DNA from: Acorus gramineus
Lineage: Eukaryota; Streptophyta; Magnoliopsida; Acorales; Acoraceae
NCBI GenBank assembly: GCA_030737835.1
Contig: JAUJYN010000016.1
Location: forward strand, 992,001 to 1,056,000
DNA: 64,000 nucleotides
Direction: 5' to 3'
Numbering within the stretch: position 1 is the stretch's first letter; the number at the start of each line of letters is the position of its first letter. The notes below the pieces were generated by a model. The model saw only the letters and a list, made by a program, of their open reading frames with translations, was not told the origin of the DNA and made no database searches. Both the position numbers and the translations under genes were made by a program. Positions 1 to 9,479 of this stretch are shown piece after piece.

Positions 1-1922
1 CACATCACAAGTGATAGGACCAATAGATATCATCAAGAAGCAACACCACTGGACTGAAGGCACATACTCTGAAATCACCCATCAAGCAAAGAAGGTCAAT
101 TAACTCCTTGATGGCACTCGAGATGTCACAATTCTACAAGAATGATAAGAGAATCACAACTCTGGCTCCTGAATGACCGAAGCGCCGGATAGACCATCTA
201 CATGACCCCATCTCGGCCCCTATGTCCGGGATGTCCACATCTATACCTCTCGCGTGTGGCCCTCGGAACGTCCACCGCGGAATCGCTACCTGGCCCTCGG
301 AACGTCCAGGCATGGCAGGGTATTCTCAAGTCCCCCTCGCTGGACCGTACGTACTCATGCGCGCTGGGGAGGTAATCCTCAACCCTCACTGTAAGGTCTA
401 TGGTCATCCAACTCCAAGAATACAAGAGGTAATATAAAAGCAATGAAACAAACACAGTACAAGGCTTCATGGTCGGACAGCACGACCATGCAGATCATAG
501 ATCAATGGCAAGACACTGGGATGAATACATCATGATCAAAGGAAGGCTCACAAATCAACTATAGATTTAGAACTCTCAAAAACTGTCTAGAACAAGGATA
601 AATGACAACGATTAGATAATGATGATGAATCACGAAGCGAACCTCAATAATGACACTTCAAGGACTAATCTGAACTGGGATAATATAAATCACATTCTCA
701 AGTGATAACTGAATTATAGTGGATAAGTATGAAGCAAGCCTCAATGAGAAACAATTCTAATTAATAAAGGTGACATGAATAATTATGGGTCTCAACAATA
801 TAGTATAGTAACCGATCGGGTCTCAACAATATCAGAGATGATAAGAAACAACAATGAAGCGCAGAATTGGAAATAACAAACACAAATATTGGGTCACTTA
901 TAACAAAACCACGTGGAGTGGAATGTAGGACAAACAAATATCGATCGGGTTACTTACCTCGCAATTCACCACCTCAACTGGACTCACCCTATTCCAACTC
1001 TTAAAACAAGCAGAGAGGAAATCCACTGATAAAAATATAATCTCAATCAGATACTAACATATAATTCTAATAATCAAGAAATTCTCAGTTTCCCCAAATC
1101 AAATCCGATGTCCTAAATACAAACCCTAAGTTAACGCAATCAAAATAACTCTCCAATTCTTATTTACCCAACCCCAAAAACAAATTCATATTTCAGTCCC
1201 AAATCACAATTTTTAATTTAGAACTAAAATAGAACAACCCTAGATGAAGAATAACGATGAAAAGAACAAGAATCCTTACCCAGTATGGCACGAAAAATAT
1301 TCCACGAAGCTTTTCCTAATTTTTCCTAATTTTTCCCCTTTTTTATTTTCCCTCGAATGAGTCTCGGACGACTCTCCCACTCTCACGTATATAACCACCA
1401 CTGACTCACCTAATTAAATGAAATTTATAAATCCGCTAAAATTACCAAAGTACCCCTCCTTAATAACCTGCGCAGCCTCGACTCAAACCGCTATATCTTG
1501 TTGTAGGAGAGTCCACTTCAAATGATTCAACTTCTGTTGGAAAGGTAACGAAAATATCTATAACTTCTATGTCTAGACCAAGATCAAAAGAAACCTCCAA
1601 CTATATTAAAAATAACGACAAACAGAAGACCTCGCAATTTCTTCTTCTATGGGCAGAAACGGTAAAATAGCCATAACTTTTCTAATATAGCTCCAAATGA
1701 CACCAAACTAATTTTATATGAGAGATAACTCAAAAATGAAGACTTCATATGTTTAGCACAAAACCCAATTATGCCTCGAAGGTGCTTTCTGAAAATGTAA
1801 CCAAATGCAAGGCTTCAATAATAATAAGGACAAAAAGCTTAATAACATAAACTTATCCTATTTTGCAATCCAAACACGTAAATATTAGCATAATTCGGCA
1901 TAAGAGGATCCGGGCTATTACA
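1..1922 (-). mobile_element. Partial 3' LTR, family E (Ty3/gypsy)
   Basis: On the minus strand it begins TGTAATAGCCCGG at 1922, directly after a polypurine tract that follows a pol stop codon. It reaches the window edge, so its other end and length are unknown. I see no similarity to the other LTRs here and no supportable gene; a GC-richer patch at about 200-400 has only short chance reading frames. Confidence 0.7.
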
Positions 1923-1938
1923 TCCTACCCCCCTTAAA
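1923..1938 (-). other. Polypurine tract
   Basis: The minus strand reads AAGGGGGGTAGGA just before the LTR start TG at 1922, the usual position of the plus-strand primer of an LTR retrotransposon. Confidence 0.75.
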
Positions 1939-1972
1939 TAGGATTTGGTCCTCCAAATCCGCAAAGCATACC

Positions 1973-2422
1973 TCAGGATGAAAACAGATGAGGATAACGC
2001 TCCCTCATCTCCGCCTCACGCTCCCATGTCGCATCCTCGGAGGTCTGATGTTGCCATAGGACCTTAACCAATGGAATGGTCTTAGTCCTCAACTGCTTCT
2101 CTTGACGTGCTACAATGTGAATGGGTCGCACCTCGAACGTCAAATCATCATGAACCTCTAAAGGTCGATAATCGATGATGTGCGACGGATCCGGATGATA
2201 CTTCCTCAACATGGACACATGAAACACGTTATGAACACCTTCCAATTGTGGCGGGAAAGCAAGCCGATATGCCAACGTACCAATTCTCTCTAGGACCTCT
2301 AACCAAAACTCGCACTGGATCTTCCATCCATCTGATGCTTCCATGGTATCCCTTACCTGGGAAAAGAAACCTCGGGAGGGCACCATGAAATCCCGATATA
2401 GGATACCCCGACAACCAAACAA
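1973..2422 (-). pseudogene. Ty3/gypsy pol C-terminal fragment (RT scrap fused to integrase tail/chromodomain-like end)
   Basis: The 149-residue frame holds a few residues of RT (CEFWLE), then jumps to the integrase C-terminal region (RIGTLAYRLAFPP, VFHVSMLRKYHPDPSHII) and a chromodomain-like end with W-x-H, ATWE and a final YPHLF, where plant gypsy polyproteins normally stop. The stop is about 50 bp from the polypurine tract, as in intact elements. RNase H, the HHCC zinc finger and the DDE core are missing between CEFWLE and the tail, so this is an internal deletion. The upstream Met-starting part is not pol; it is translated from the 118-bp module next door. Known for the family: this region guides integration and chromatin targeting. 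Inference: inactive. Confidence 0.8.
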
Positions 2423-2476
2423 GGAACAAGAAGTACCCTAGCCCGGGTTTCAACGCCGACCTCACAAGGCCCCTTA
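2359..2476 (-). repeat. 118-bp interspersed module, copy 1 (internal)
   Basis: On the minus strand it runs from AAGGGGCCTTGTGAGG to GAGGTTTCTTTTCCC, with the shared core TTCCTTGTTTGGTTGTCGGG. The same unit recurs nine more times in this window, in LTRs and in internal regions. Here it separates gag-side sequence from the pol fragment. Confidence 0.75.
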
Positions 2477-3053
2477 ATCCAGAAAGGAACACTAGAAGAA
2501 GACATCATTTTAAAGAACACTACTAACCCCTCCGGATCATCTACCTCTAGATGATCACCCAACGATGTCCTTCAACATCCACTACAAGACCGGACCCAAC
2601 ATCATTGGGAACGGTCCAACAGAAACTGGGTCACGAGCGACCCGTCTTCGCCTCATCCACACCCTCACTCCCGAAAGGAGACATTTTGGGACTTTGGGAG
2701 AGACTTAGACTGCTCTCTACCCCTGGTCCACCGGTAGCCTCTCCCCGCTCCGTAGCTCGCCTGGTCCTCTGATCGGGAGCCTGTCTAACGCCGGGGCTGT
2801 ACTACGCGGATCCAACGAAGAGGAGAGCGATTCCACGCTCGTGGCACCATTCAATAATCTCTTCCCAGGTAGCCTCTACCTGGTATACTCCCAGATTCAG
2901 TACCCCTCCGACTGCATCGGTGGTACCTACTGATGGAAACTCTCTACTAGGACGGCTACAACCCGGCTTCCCTAACTCAAACATCCGCTCTTGACACTCG
3001 CTCACCCAATACCACACACACTTGCATAACCGCAACCAAACACACACCCACAA
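2477..3053 (-). repeat. Spacer of LTR-like blocks between gag and pol
   Basis: This stretch has no gene. It matches blocks found in the LTRs, for example 57540-58080 and 24100-24350: the GGAGTGAGGGTGTGG run, the CTCTCCCAAAGTCCC run, the ACCGGTGGACCAGGGG run and GGTACCACCGATGCAGTCGG. Such LTR-derived sequence between gag and pol recurs at 49690-50095. Confidence 0.6.
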
Positions 3054-4430
3054 TTATATCCTATTACTGGAGAGCTGGGAACACAAAATAATACCTCGAG
3101 CCATGATACCCGAAGACTGCGCCTCCTCGGCCGCAAGCGCTACAACTCTGCCCTGGACCAACCGCGGCTGAGGAGCAGGAGCACGTCTCGCCGGCTGCAC
3201 TGGCTGCCTCCACTGGTCAACTCGACCACCCTGTGGCTGCTGCTGACGCGGAAGCTGCTGCTGAGGTGGCACGCGGGGTCGGCCAGCATCTGGGCAATTG
3301 TATCTGATATGCCCGATGCGCTGACAATGGAAGCAGCGCCGCTTCTCCGGCTGCCTGGACTGGATGGGCACTGCTGCAATGGGTGCTGGATCCCACACTG
3401 GCACCGCATCTGCTGGAGGAGAGGCAGCCGCTGACTGATCGAAGCGGGGTCTCTTCCTCTTGCGCTGCCCCTGGTCCTGACTCCCGGAAGGACTCTGATC
3501 TGCAGAAGGGGTCGGAACCCCCACGATGATCCCGAGGTCTCGCTCGACTGTCTTCGCCCGAGACACCAAGTCCGAGAACCTCGAGAATGCCTGGGAGGTG
3601 ACGTGCACCCGGATAGCGCTGCTGAGACCCAGCTCGAATCGATGGCACCTCGTGTCCTCGTCCATCACCAAGGCTGGAGCAAATCTGGAGAGCCTCGTGA
3701 AGCGCGTAGAGTAGTCAGCAACCGACATGGAGCCCTGCGTCAACTGCTCGAACTCCCGCATCACGATCTGGCGCGTCGAGAACGGAAAGCACTCCTCCAG
3801 AAAGTACCTCCGGAAACCCACCCAAGAAAGCTGCTCCACTCCCTCTGGGATGTCCACCACTCGGGTAGCCCACCAGTCGGCGGCGTCACCCTTCAGCATA
3901 AAGGTGGCCAGGGAGACTCGCTGGCGATCAGTGCAAAGCATGGCCGAGAAGATAGTGTCCACCTCCCTCAACCAACGCTCTGGTGCAAGAGGATCTGCCG
4001 ACTGACCATGAAACTCGGGAGGGTGGAGCTTCAAAAAGGCGCTGAGGCCGCTCTGCTGCACTTGCGCCGCCGCCTCTAGCTCCTCCTCCCTCTCCAGGGG
4101 ATCCTCAACTCCTACCGCCGGAATCACCACTGGGACTGGGGGTACATCGGGTACCATAGGCGGATCTGCTACTAAGGGGACCTGCGGAACAGCCTCGCGA
4201 GTCGCCCTCAGCTCCTGAATCTCTCTAGCCTGCTCTGCCAAAGCTCTGGCCTGGGCCTCCAGCGCCCTCGTCTGTGTCTCCACCAAATCAGCCAACCGAG
4301 CGAAAGCACGCTCCCAAGCAGGAGGCTCCTGCGTCAAGGGCTCTCCGGTAGCATCCTCGTCTCTGGTAGGTCCGGAAACCTCCAAAGACCGAGAGGGACC
4401 TCGTCCGCGCCGTCCTCTGCGAGGAGGCAT
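3054..4430 (-). CDS. gag: Ty3/gypsy gag protein (458 aa, open)
   Basis: The frame starts MPPRRGRRGRG, about 100 bp after the primer site, with an arginine-rich N-terminus. Residues 45-78 are heptad-like and Leu/Ala/Glu-rich, a likely coiled coil. The retrotransposon gag domain spans about 132-285 (FLKLHPPEFHG, WLREVDTIF, the paired Trp at 186-187, YSTRFTRLSRFAP). A Gln/Pro-rich linker leads to a CCHC zinc knuckle, C366-x2-C369-x4-H374-x4-C379. In the family gag forms the virus-like particle and binds the genomic RNA. The frame ends soon after the knuckle, in the LTR-like spacer, with no protease DTGA motif. It is the only gag here without frameshifts, so it may still supply particles to relatives; that is inference. 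Confidence 0.85.
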   Translation of the reverse strand: MPPRRGRRGRGPSRSLEVSGPTRDEDATGEPLTQEPPAWERAFARLADLVETQTRALEAQARALAEQAREIQELRATREAVPQVPLVADPPMVPDVPPVPVVIPAVGVEDPLEREEELEAAAQVQQSGLSAFLKLHPPEFHGQSADPLAPERWLREVDTIFSAMLCTDRQRVSLATFMLKGDAADWWATRVVDIPEGVEQLSWVGFRRYFLEECFPFSTRQIVMREFEQLTQGSMSVADYSTRFTRLSRFAPALVMDEDTRCHRFELGLSSAIRVHVTSQAFSRFSDLVSRAKTVERDLGIIVGVPTPSADQSPSGSQDQGQRKRKRPRFDQSAAASPPADAVPVWDPAPIAAVPIQSRQPEKRRCFHCQRIGHIRYNCPDAGRPRVPPQQQLPRQQQPQGGRVDQWRQPVQPARRAPAPQPRLVQGRVVALAAEEAQSSGIMARGIILCSQLSSNRI

Positions 4431-4532
4431 ATCAGCACCCTAAGAAAACCAGACACTAGGATCAGAATACTCATATAGAAATCCTAGGACTCATCTCTAC
4501 GAAAAGAAGACCATTGGCTCTGACAGGACCAG

Positions 4533-4544
4533 GCTCTGATACCA
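4533..4544 (-). other. Primer binding site, initiator-Met tRNA
   Basis: The minus strand reads TGGTATCAGAGC, complementary to the 3' end of plant initiator-Met tRNA, six bases from the LTR end. This is the usual primer of plant chromovirus-type gypsy and many copia elements. Confidence 0.9.
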
Positions 4545-5122
4545 ACTTTTTGTCACGCCCCAGGGCGGCCGTCCCCGGGACGCGGCAAGTGTATATAAAA
4601 TATCAAAATCTACACAGGAGGTCAATAATATATCATACACAAACAACCAGAATGACACACAGACAACAAAGAGGCTGACATGATATATACACCAAATGCG
4701 GAAGCAAAAGACTGAATCTGTAAATAAACATACTACAGACACGATACTCAATCATCTATCCTGTCAGAGCCAATATACACAAATACAACTGAATATATAC
4801 AAACGCGAGCCAAGCACAGAAATAAAATACATACAGTCAAGAAGGGATGCTGATAGCCTCTGGCACTCGCGGAAACGTAGCGCTGCTCCGCTAGTGAATG
4901 AATCCCTCAGAAAGCTCCAACTGCTGCTCCGGCTCCAGCTCAGGCTCAGTGGCAACTGGGGAAAAACATATGCGAGGGGTGAGCCACACGCTCAGTGAAC
5001 AGCACAACCCATGCATCACAGACAATATTGACCACTATCCAAATCTTAATAATCCACAATCTCTTATTAACAACCACAAAATGGTAACAAATACTCAAAC
5101 TAGTGGGTCGCTCACTCGCCAA

Positions 5123-5146
5123 CCCACTACACCCTCACCCTCACCC
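5123..5146 (-). other. G-quadruplex motif in LTR
   Basis: Minus strand (LTR sense) has four GGG runs with loops TGA, TGA and TGTAGT. The same motif is kept in other LTR copies. Confidence 0.65.
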
Positions 5147-5673
5147 TTCAATGGGTGACATAGGATTTTGGGACTGATAATCATCCAATCACAACTCCAA
5201 TGGGTCGCTCATCGCCAACCCATTACACGCTCACCCTCACCCTTCCACGGGTGACATAGGATTTTGGGCCTGACTAGGCTGTTGGTCACCCTTGGTCCAC
5301 CGATAGTCTCTCCTCCACTCCGTAGGCCGCTGGGCTATCACCCCCACAACTTCAGCACAGTCCATCACAAATATCGGGAGGCGCCTACTGATGGGAGCCC
5401 TCACCCACAACTTCAGCACAGTCCGTCACAAATATCGGGAGGCGCATACTGATGGGAACCCTTGGAAGGGACGGCCTTTCTAACGCTAGGGCAGCCTCTA
5501 CCGGATCCAACGAAGGGGACAGAACAGCCTATCCATACGCATATGATCCACTCGGATCCGCCGACAACGCATCTCTACAATTCTAATGTCCTGAATTCCT
5601 CAGAATTCCTCAAAGGCGCATAACCAATATGCGGGGAAGCATACACAATAATTAGCAAGGGTGGAATATCATT

Positions 5674-5793
5674 GGGGGAAAGAAACTCGGGAGGGTAGCA
5701 TGAGTTCCCGATACAGGACACCCCGACAACCAAACAAGGAACACGGAGTACCCTAGCCCGGGTCTCACCGCTGTCCTCGCGAGGCCCCTCCCC
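5674..5793 (-). repeat. 118-bp module, copy 2
   Basis: LTR copy with the core TTCCTTGTTTGGTTGTCGGG on the minus strand, flanked by AATATTATA-like sequence. Confidence 0.75.
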
Positions 5794-5857
5794 TATAATA
5801 TTCACTAAGTATGCTAATAATCATATAATTTGGTATAACATTTCTTATAATATTATT

Positions 5858-5976
5858 GGGACAAGAAACCTTGGGAGGGCAGCGTGAGTTCCTGATACAG
5901 GACACCCCGACAACCAAACAAGGAACACGGAGTACCCTAACCCGAGTCTCAGTGTTGACCTCGCAAGGCTCCTCCC
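5858..5976 (-). repeat. 118-bp module, copy 3 (tandem to copy 2)
   Basis: Second copy in the same LTR, separated from copy 2 by about 65 bp of AT-rich sequence and again bordered by AATATTATA-type sequence. The pair recurs at 21167-21467, so the duplication predates both insertions. Confidence 0.75.
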
Positions 5977-6409
5977 TATAATATCATCTAAGGCATGCAG
6001 TTTGTCATACACTAGCATTTAATTTAATAAATAAACTAGTAGGACACATGCATAGGCCAAGGCTTCCTAGCATGAGAACAGGGGGACATGATGCATGGCT
6101 CATACACATATCCTAAGGGTGCAAGTCCCTAACATGCAAAGTCTAGGGTAGCATGCATTCTACATTTAAATCATGCTCGCATGGAATACACGTTACAATA
6201 GGTTAATATAAATCCATGGTGCCCCAGGAGAGGTCGGTATACGCCCAAATGCGTATAACGCCTTTCTACTGGGTTGGATTGTCCCACTCACCGGAATCCG
6301 GGTCGTCGCGCGACCGCCCGTCAAGATCTGCAAGACAGACATTTATACGGTGAGTTAAAATACACAAATACATCAAAATACTCACAAAATACACCAAAAG
6401 AACTCAACA

Positions 6410-6452
6410 CTCGGGCAAACGTACATACGGCCCGTACGCACGTTAGCCCGAG
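6410..6452 (-). repeat. Conserved hairpin, family A form
   Basis: Outer arms CTCGGGC and GCCCGAG, inner arms AACGT and ACGTT, loop about 17 nt. It is one of eight copies at the same LTR position. Confidence 0.75.
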
Positions 6453-7400
6453 CACCCTGACTCACTCCCGAACCCACGGCAACCACCCGCACGGCCATCC
6501 GCCCCCGGACGCGCCGCTTCGCCTCCGCCCGCGTACCCAGGCGCACCGCCGGCCCCCTGCCCGCACGCCTGGACCCGCAGCCGAGCCACCCGGTGCGCCG
6601 CGCGCCCACTGCGCCCCGCCGCAGCAGCCCGCGCGCACCCCGCACGCCCCGCGAGCACACCGCACACCCCGCGCGCCCAGCGCCTCGCCCCGCGCGCACC
6701 CCGCAGGCACCACCAGCCCCGTCCCGCCTGCACTTCGCGCGCACCACCAGCCTCTACCCGCGCGCACTCCGCGCGCACCACCAGCCTCTACCCGCACGCA
6801 CGCCTGCCTCTGCCCAGCGCCCCGCGCGCATGCTCCTCTGCAGTGCCCAGCGCCCAGCACCCTAGCGCCCAGCGCTCAGCACCCTCGCCCAGCACCCGGT
6901 ATCCGTGACCCAGTGCCCGACGCTCAGCGCCCAGCACCCGGGACCCTCACCCAGCGCCCACGCGCACGCCCGCGCAACACGCGCCCAGCGCGCCTGGCAG
7001 CACTCGCCCAGCGTGCCTGCCAGCCTGCCAGCGCGGCTGCCCGCGCTGCCTGCTTGCGCGCATCGCCGAGTTGCCAGAGCACTGCTCGCATGCACGCCTG
7101 GGCACTGCCCGCCTGATGCCCGAGAGCCCCCTGCCAGCTGCCCGTGCATGGCCTGCCCAGCCGGTCCGCAGCCATCCTACCCCGCACTAGCCCTGCCAGC
7201 CTACCCTGCGCGCCCGTACGCCCAGAACCCAGCACGCCCAGCGCCAACCCGAGCGCACGCCCGCACGCACGTCCGCACGCACGCGCGCGCGCGCCCTGCC
7301 GCTGCACGCCCGCTGCGCCTGCCTGGGCGCTGCCTGTGCTGCCTGCTGCCCGGGACTGCCAGCCTGCCAGCCCGAGCTCCTCTACCACCCACCTCCGACC
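6453..7400 (-). repeat. GC-rich low-complexity tract of the LTR
   Basis: Dense GCGCAC/CACGCG and CCCAGCGCC-type degenerate repeats with long alternating purine-pyrimidine runs. Frames across it on both strands encode only Ala/Arg/Pro-rich or Gly/Arg/Ala-rich low complexity; no gene is supported. Confidence 0.8.
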
Positions 7401-7835
7401 ACCCCAAGGACTCCGACCACCTCCCACTGCCCTTCGACGGCCACCCACTGCCGCCGACCGCCTCCCAACCTCACACCCACCTCCTAACATACATCTATAC
7501 AAGAAAAGAGAGGAAAAAGAGGCTTACCAAGGGGAGGAAGGGAAGTCCGGTTGCTCTCCGCGCACCGAAACCTCTCCCAAAAGGCTTCCAACTCCCGGAT
7601 CTCTCTTGGCCTCCGAAATGGTCCAAATCAGGGAAGAAGAGAGGGGGGATGGAGGGGCAAAACTCGCCGGAATCCTGATTTGAAACCACCGGGGACCCGA
7701 TCTACACTTCCTATGCTTTGGGTTTTAAGTTCTAAGCCCTCCAAGGGGCTCAAAACTAAGAAAAATGGAGAAGGGGAGAGAGAGAAAGCTTTTGGTAGGG
7801 ATGATGAATAGTGCCAACAAGATTTTAGATTTCAT

Positions 7836-7843
7836 TTATATAG
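7836..7843 (-). promoter_or_regulatory. TATA box of the family A LTR
   Basis: Minus strand GCTATATAAA, about 230 bp inside the LTR. The same element is found in the sister copy at 19350-19356. Confidence 0.6.
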
Positions 7844-8329
7844 CGAGTCACTTAAAATACCCGTGTATGCCCCAGAACTGTGAAATTTTTGTGAGAGGCC
7901 TAAAATGGCACCAGGACACCAAATATGCAGTTAGATTTCCAATCGGAGTCCTCTAACTCAGGACGATAGCTAACAGTCCAAAAATTAGCGGTTTCGAAAA
8001 CCAAAAAAAACGAAAAACTGCCAGAACGCTCCAACGGTTACCAGCAGGTTAAAAGTGACACATATATAACATAGTGGGCTTGGGAGGCTACCAGGTAGAG
8101 GCCACACCGGGAGAGTGCTACTGGATGATGTCGAGAGCGTGGACTCCCCGTGATGAATCTGCTCCTTGAGTGCAGGATGCTGGAGTTCCAATGGTTATAG
8201 TTGAGCGACCTATCGCTAATGTCAGGTTCGGGTCACGACGCCGTCTAGGTGATCATTGACCGACTGACTAAGTCCGCGCTTCCCTCCCTAATCCGACTGA
8301 TTGAGTCTCTGGACTCCTTGACGTGGGTT

Positions 8330-9190
8330 TCCACCTTCGCAATTGTTCGTCTTCATGGCACTCCGGTCGGTGCTATTTCAGGTTGAGATGCGAGGGTTAC
8401 TTTGAGGTTGTGGCGCGGCCTTGGCAGGCTTTGGCGCGAGCCTCCATCTAAGTGCAATGTTTCACCGCCGATGAATGGCCAAGCAAGAGGACAATTTTGA
8501 CCTTGGAGACCATGCTAAGTGCCTGCATGCTCGATGATAAGGGCAGTTGGGTGAGGCACCACGCATTTGTTGGGGTATGCCTGCAAGACGACTGCCATTC
8601 GAGCATCAAGTTGGACCTAAAAAACGCACTCTTCAGGCACAGTTTTATACCTCCCTTGTGTTGGGATGGTTGAGGAGCGCCAGTTGGAGGGGCCACAAGT
8701 TATTTATTTGACCTTGCAGTGGCCAGGTTGGTTCATGTGTGCATCTGCACCTCCCAGAACCGATAGAAGGGCTATGCAGGTCATCGTCGCCAGGAGCTTA
8801 CCTTCGGGTTTGGCGACCATGTTTTCGTGAAGGTGTCCCAGTTTAAGGGCATCCTCCGTTTCGACGTTCGGGGCAAGCTAAGTCAGCCCTTCATCGGACT
8901 GGTTCTCATCTCTGAGTGGATTGGGGAGGTGGCTTGTCATTTAGCCTTTCTCCCATAGCTGGCTCATGCCCACGAGGTCGTCCTTGTCTCATGGCTGAGG
9001 CGTTATGTCCACGATCCTGCTCAGTCATTCCGTTCGACCGCCTCATCCTCGAGCTGGATTTTTTGTTCATGGAGCAGTGGATCGAGGTCAAGGACCAACA
9101 TGAGAAGATGCTCCACGCTAAGACTGTTCCTTTGATTAGAGTGTGTCGGTAGCACCAGTCTGGTGCATAGACCACTTGGAAGCAAAAGGT
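8330..9190 (+). pseudogene. Ty3/gypsy integrase remnant
   Basis: Broken frames give recognisable integrase pieces: IVRLHGTPVG, then RTILTLETMLSACMLDDKGSW (a degraded RTIQTLEDMLRACVLDF block of plant gypsy integrases), then the C-terminal WIGEVACHLAF and WIEVKDQHEKMLHAKT. Stops and frameshifts separate them and the DDE core is incomplete, so no catalysis is expected. The copy at 26770-27587 has the same order and similar damage. Confidence 0.75.
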
Positions 9191-9259
9191 CTATGCGTGA
9201 TACTTGCTACATTCAGTCTTCCCTTTGGGTTTCCTTAAATTTCGAGGACTAAATTTCCT

Positions 9260-9272
9260 AAGGGGGGGAGAA
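9260..9272 (+). other. Polypurine tract
   Basis: AAGGGGGGGAGAA immediately before the LTR start TGTTATGCC. Confidence 0.8.
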
Positions 9273-9462
9273 TGTTATGCCTGTGTCATTTGGAGCCATT
9301 TCGGTTAAGCCTTAGTCGCATCTGGGTCATTCAGAGCCTTTTTCTTTTTCGATTGGAATCGCTAAAATTTTGGCGACTCTGATTGAAAAAGAAAAAGGCC
9401 TTGGATGACCCAGATGCGACCAAGACTTAACCGAAATGGCTCCAAATGACACAGGCATAACA
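9273..9462. repeat. 190-bp palindrome of two head-to-head LTR starts
   Basis: It starts TGTTATGCCTGTGTCATTTG and ends with the reverse complement of the same sequence. The arms are about 95 bp and, by eye, roughly 90% identical, with almost no loop (the centre is around AAAATTTT at 9367). Each arm matches the first 95 bp of the family C LTR (compare 61775-61869). Confidence 0.85.
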
Positions 9463-9479
9463 TGTTGTAATTGGAGTAG

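Larger units (their letters stand above)
6328..7527 (-). other. Putative LTR leader intron 2 (family A, 1.2 kb)
   Basis: Minus strand: donor CCCCTTG/GTAAGC at 7527 and acceptor TTGCAG/ATCT at 6328. It encloses the GC-rich tract and the hairpin. The same two sites border this segment in every complete LTR of the window. Confidence 0.55.
1..8071 (-). mobile_element. Chimeric, non-autonomous Ty3/gypsy element (partial)
   Basis: Read on the minus strand the order is long 5' LTR (4551-8071), Met-type primer site, gag ORF, a spacer of LTR-like blocks, a pol C-terminal fragment, a polypurine tract and a 3' LTR that runs off the window. The two LTRs are not alike: the 5' LTR starts TGTTATATATGTGTCAC and the 3' LTR starts TGTAATAGCCCGG. 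Protease, most of RT, RNase H and the integrase core are missing, so the copy could not move by itself. The mix of two families came either from template switching or from a deletion joining two neighbouring elements. The left end and target duplication lie outside the window; the right flank is TAGTG. Confidence 0.7.
4551..8071 (-). mobile_element. 5' LTR, family A (3.5 kb)
   Basis: Minus-strand LTR running from TGTTATATATGTGTCAC (at 8071) to GGGGCGTGACA (at 4551). It has a TATA box near 7840, a leader donor at 7527/7528, a GC-rich tract, a hairpin at 6410-6452, an acceptor TTGCAG at 6328, a short exon with a GTGAG donor, two tandem copies of the 118-bp module and a G-quadruplex motif near the 3' end. 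The length is large for an LTR but matches the other copies here (2.98-3.8 kb). Long Pro/Ala/Arg-rich frames across the GC tract on both strands are composition artefacts. Confidence 0.9.
8072..9272 (+). mobile_element. Internal fragment of a plus-strand gypsy element
   Basis: Its sequence parallels the internal region of the complete element at 25906-27699: first a block shared with LTR units, then integrase remnants, then a polypurine tract. The 5' part is missing and was probably displaced by the minus-strand element ending at 8071. It leads directly into the palindrome at 9273. Confidence 0.7.

Noticed and set aside
6274-7116. Long Ala/Pro/Arg-rich reading frames across the GC tracts (also 16911-17306, 19825-20622, 47566-48057, 52968-53882, 53205-54461, 58964-59539).
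   Set aside because: High GC content removes stop codons in all frames. The frames occur on both strands, are low complexity, differ between LTR copies and have no domain.
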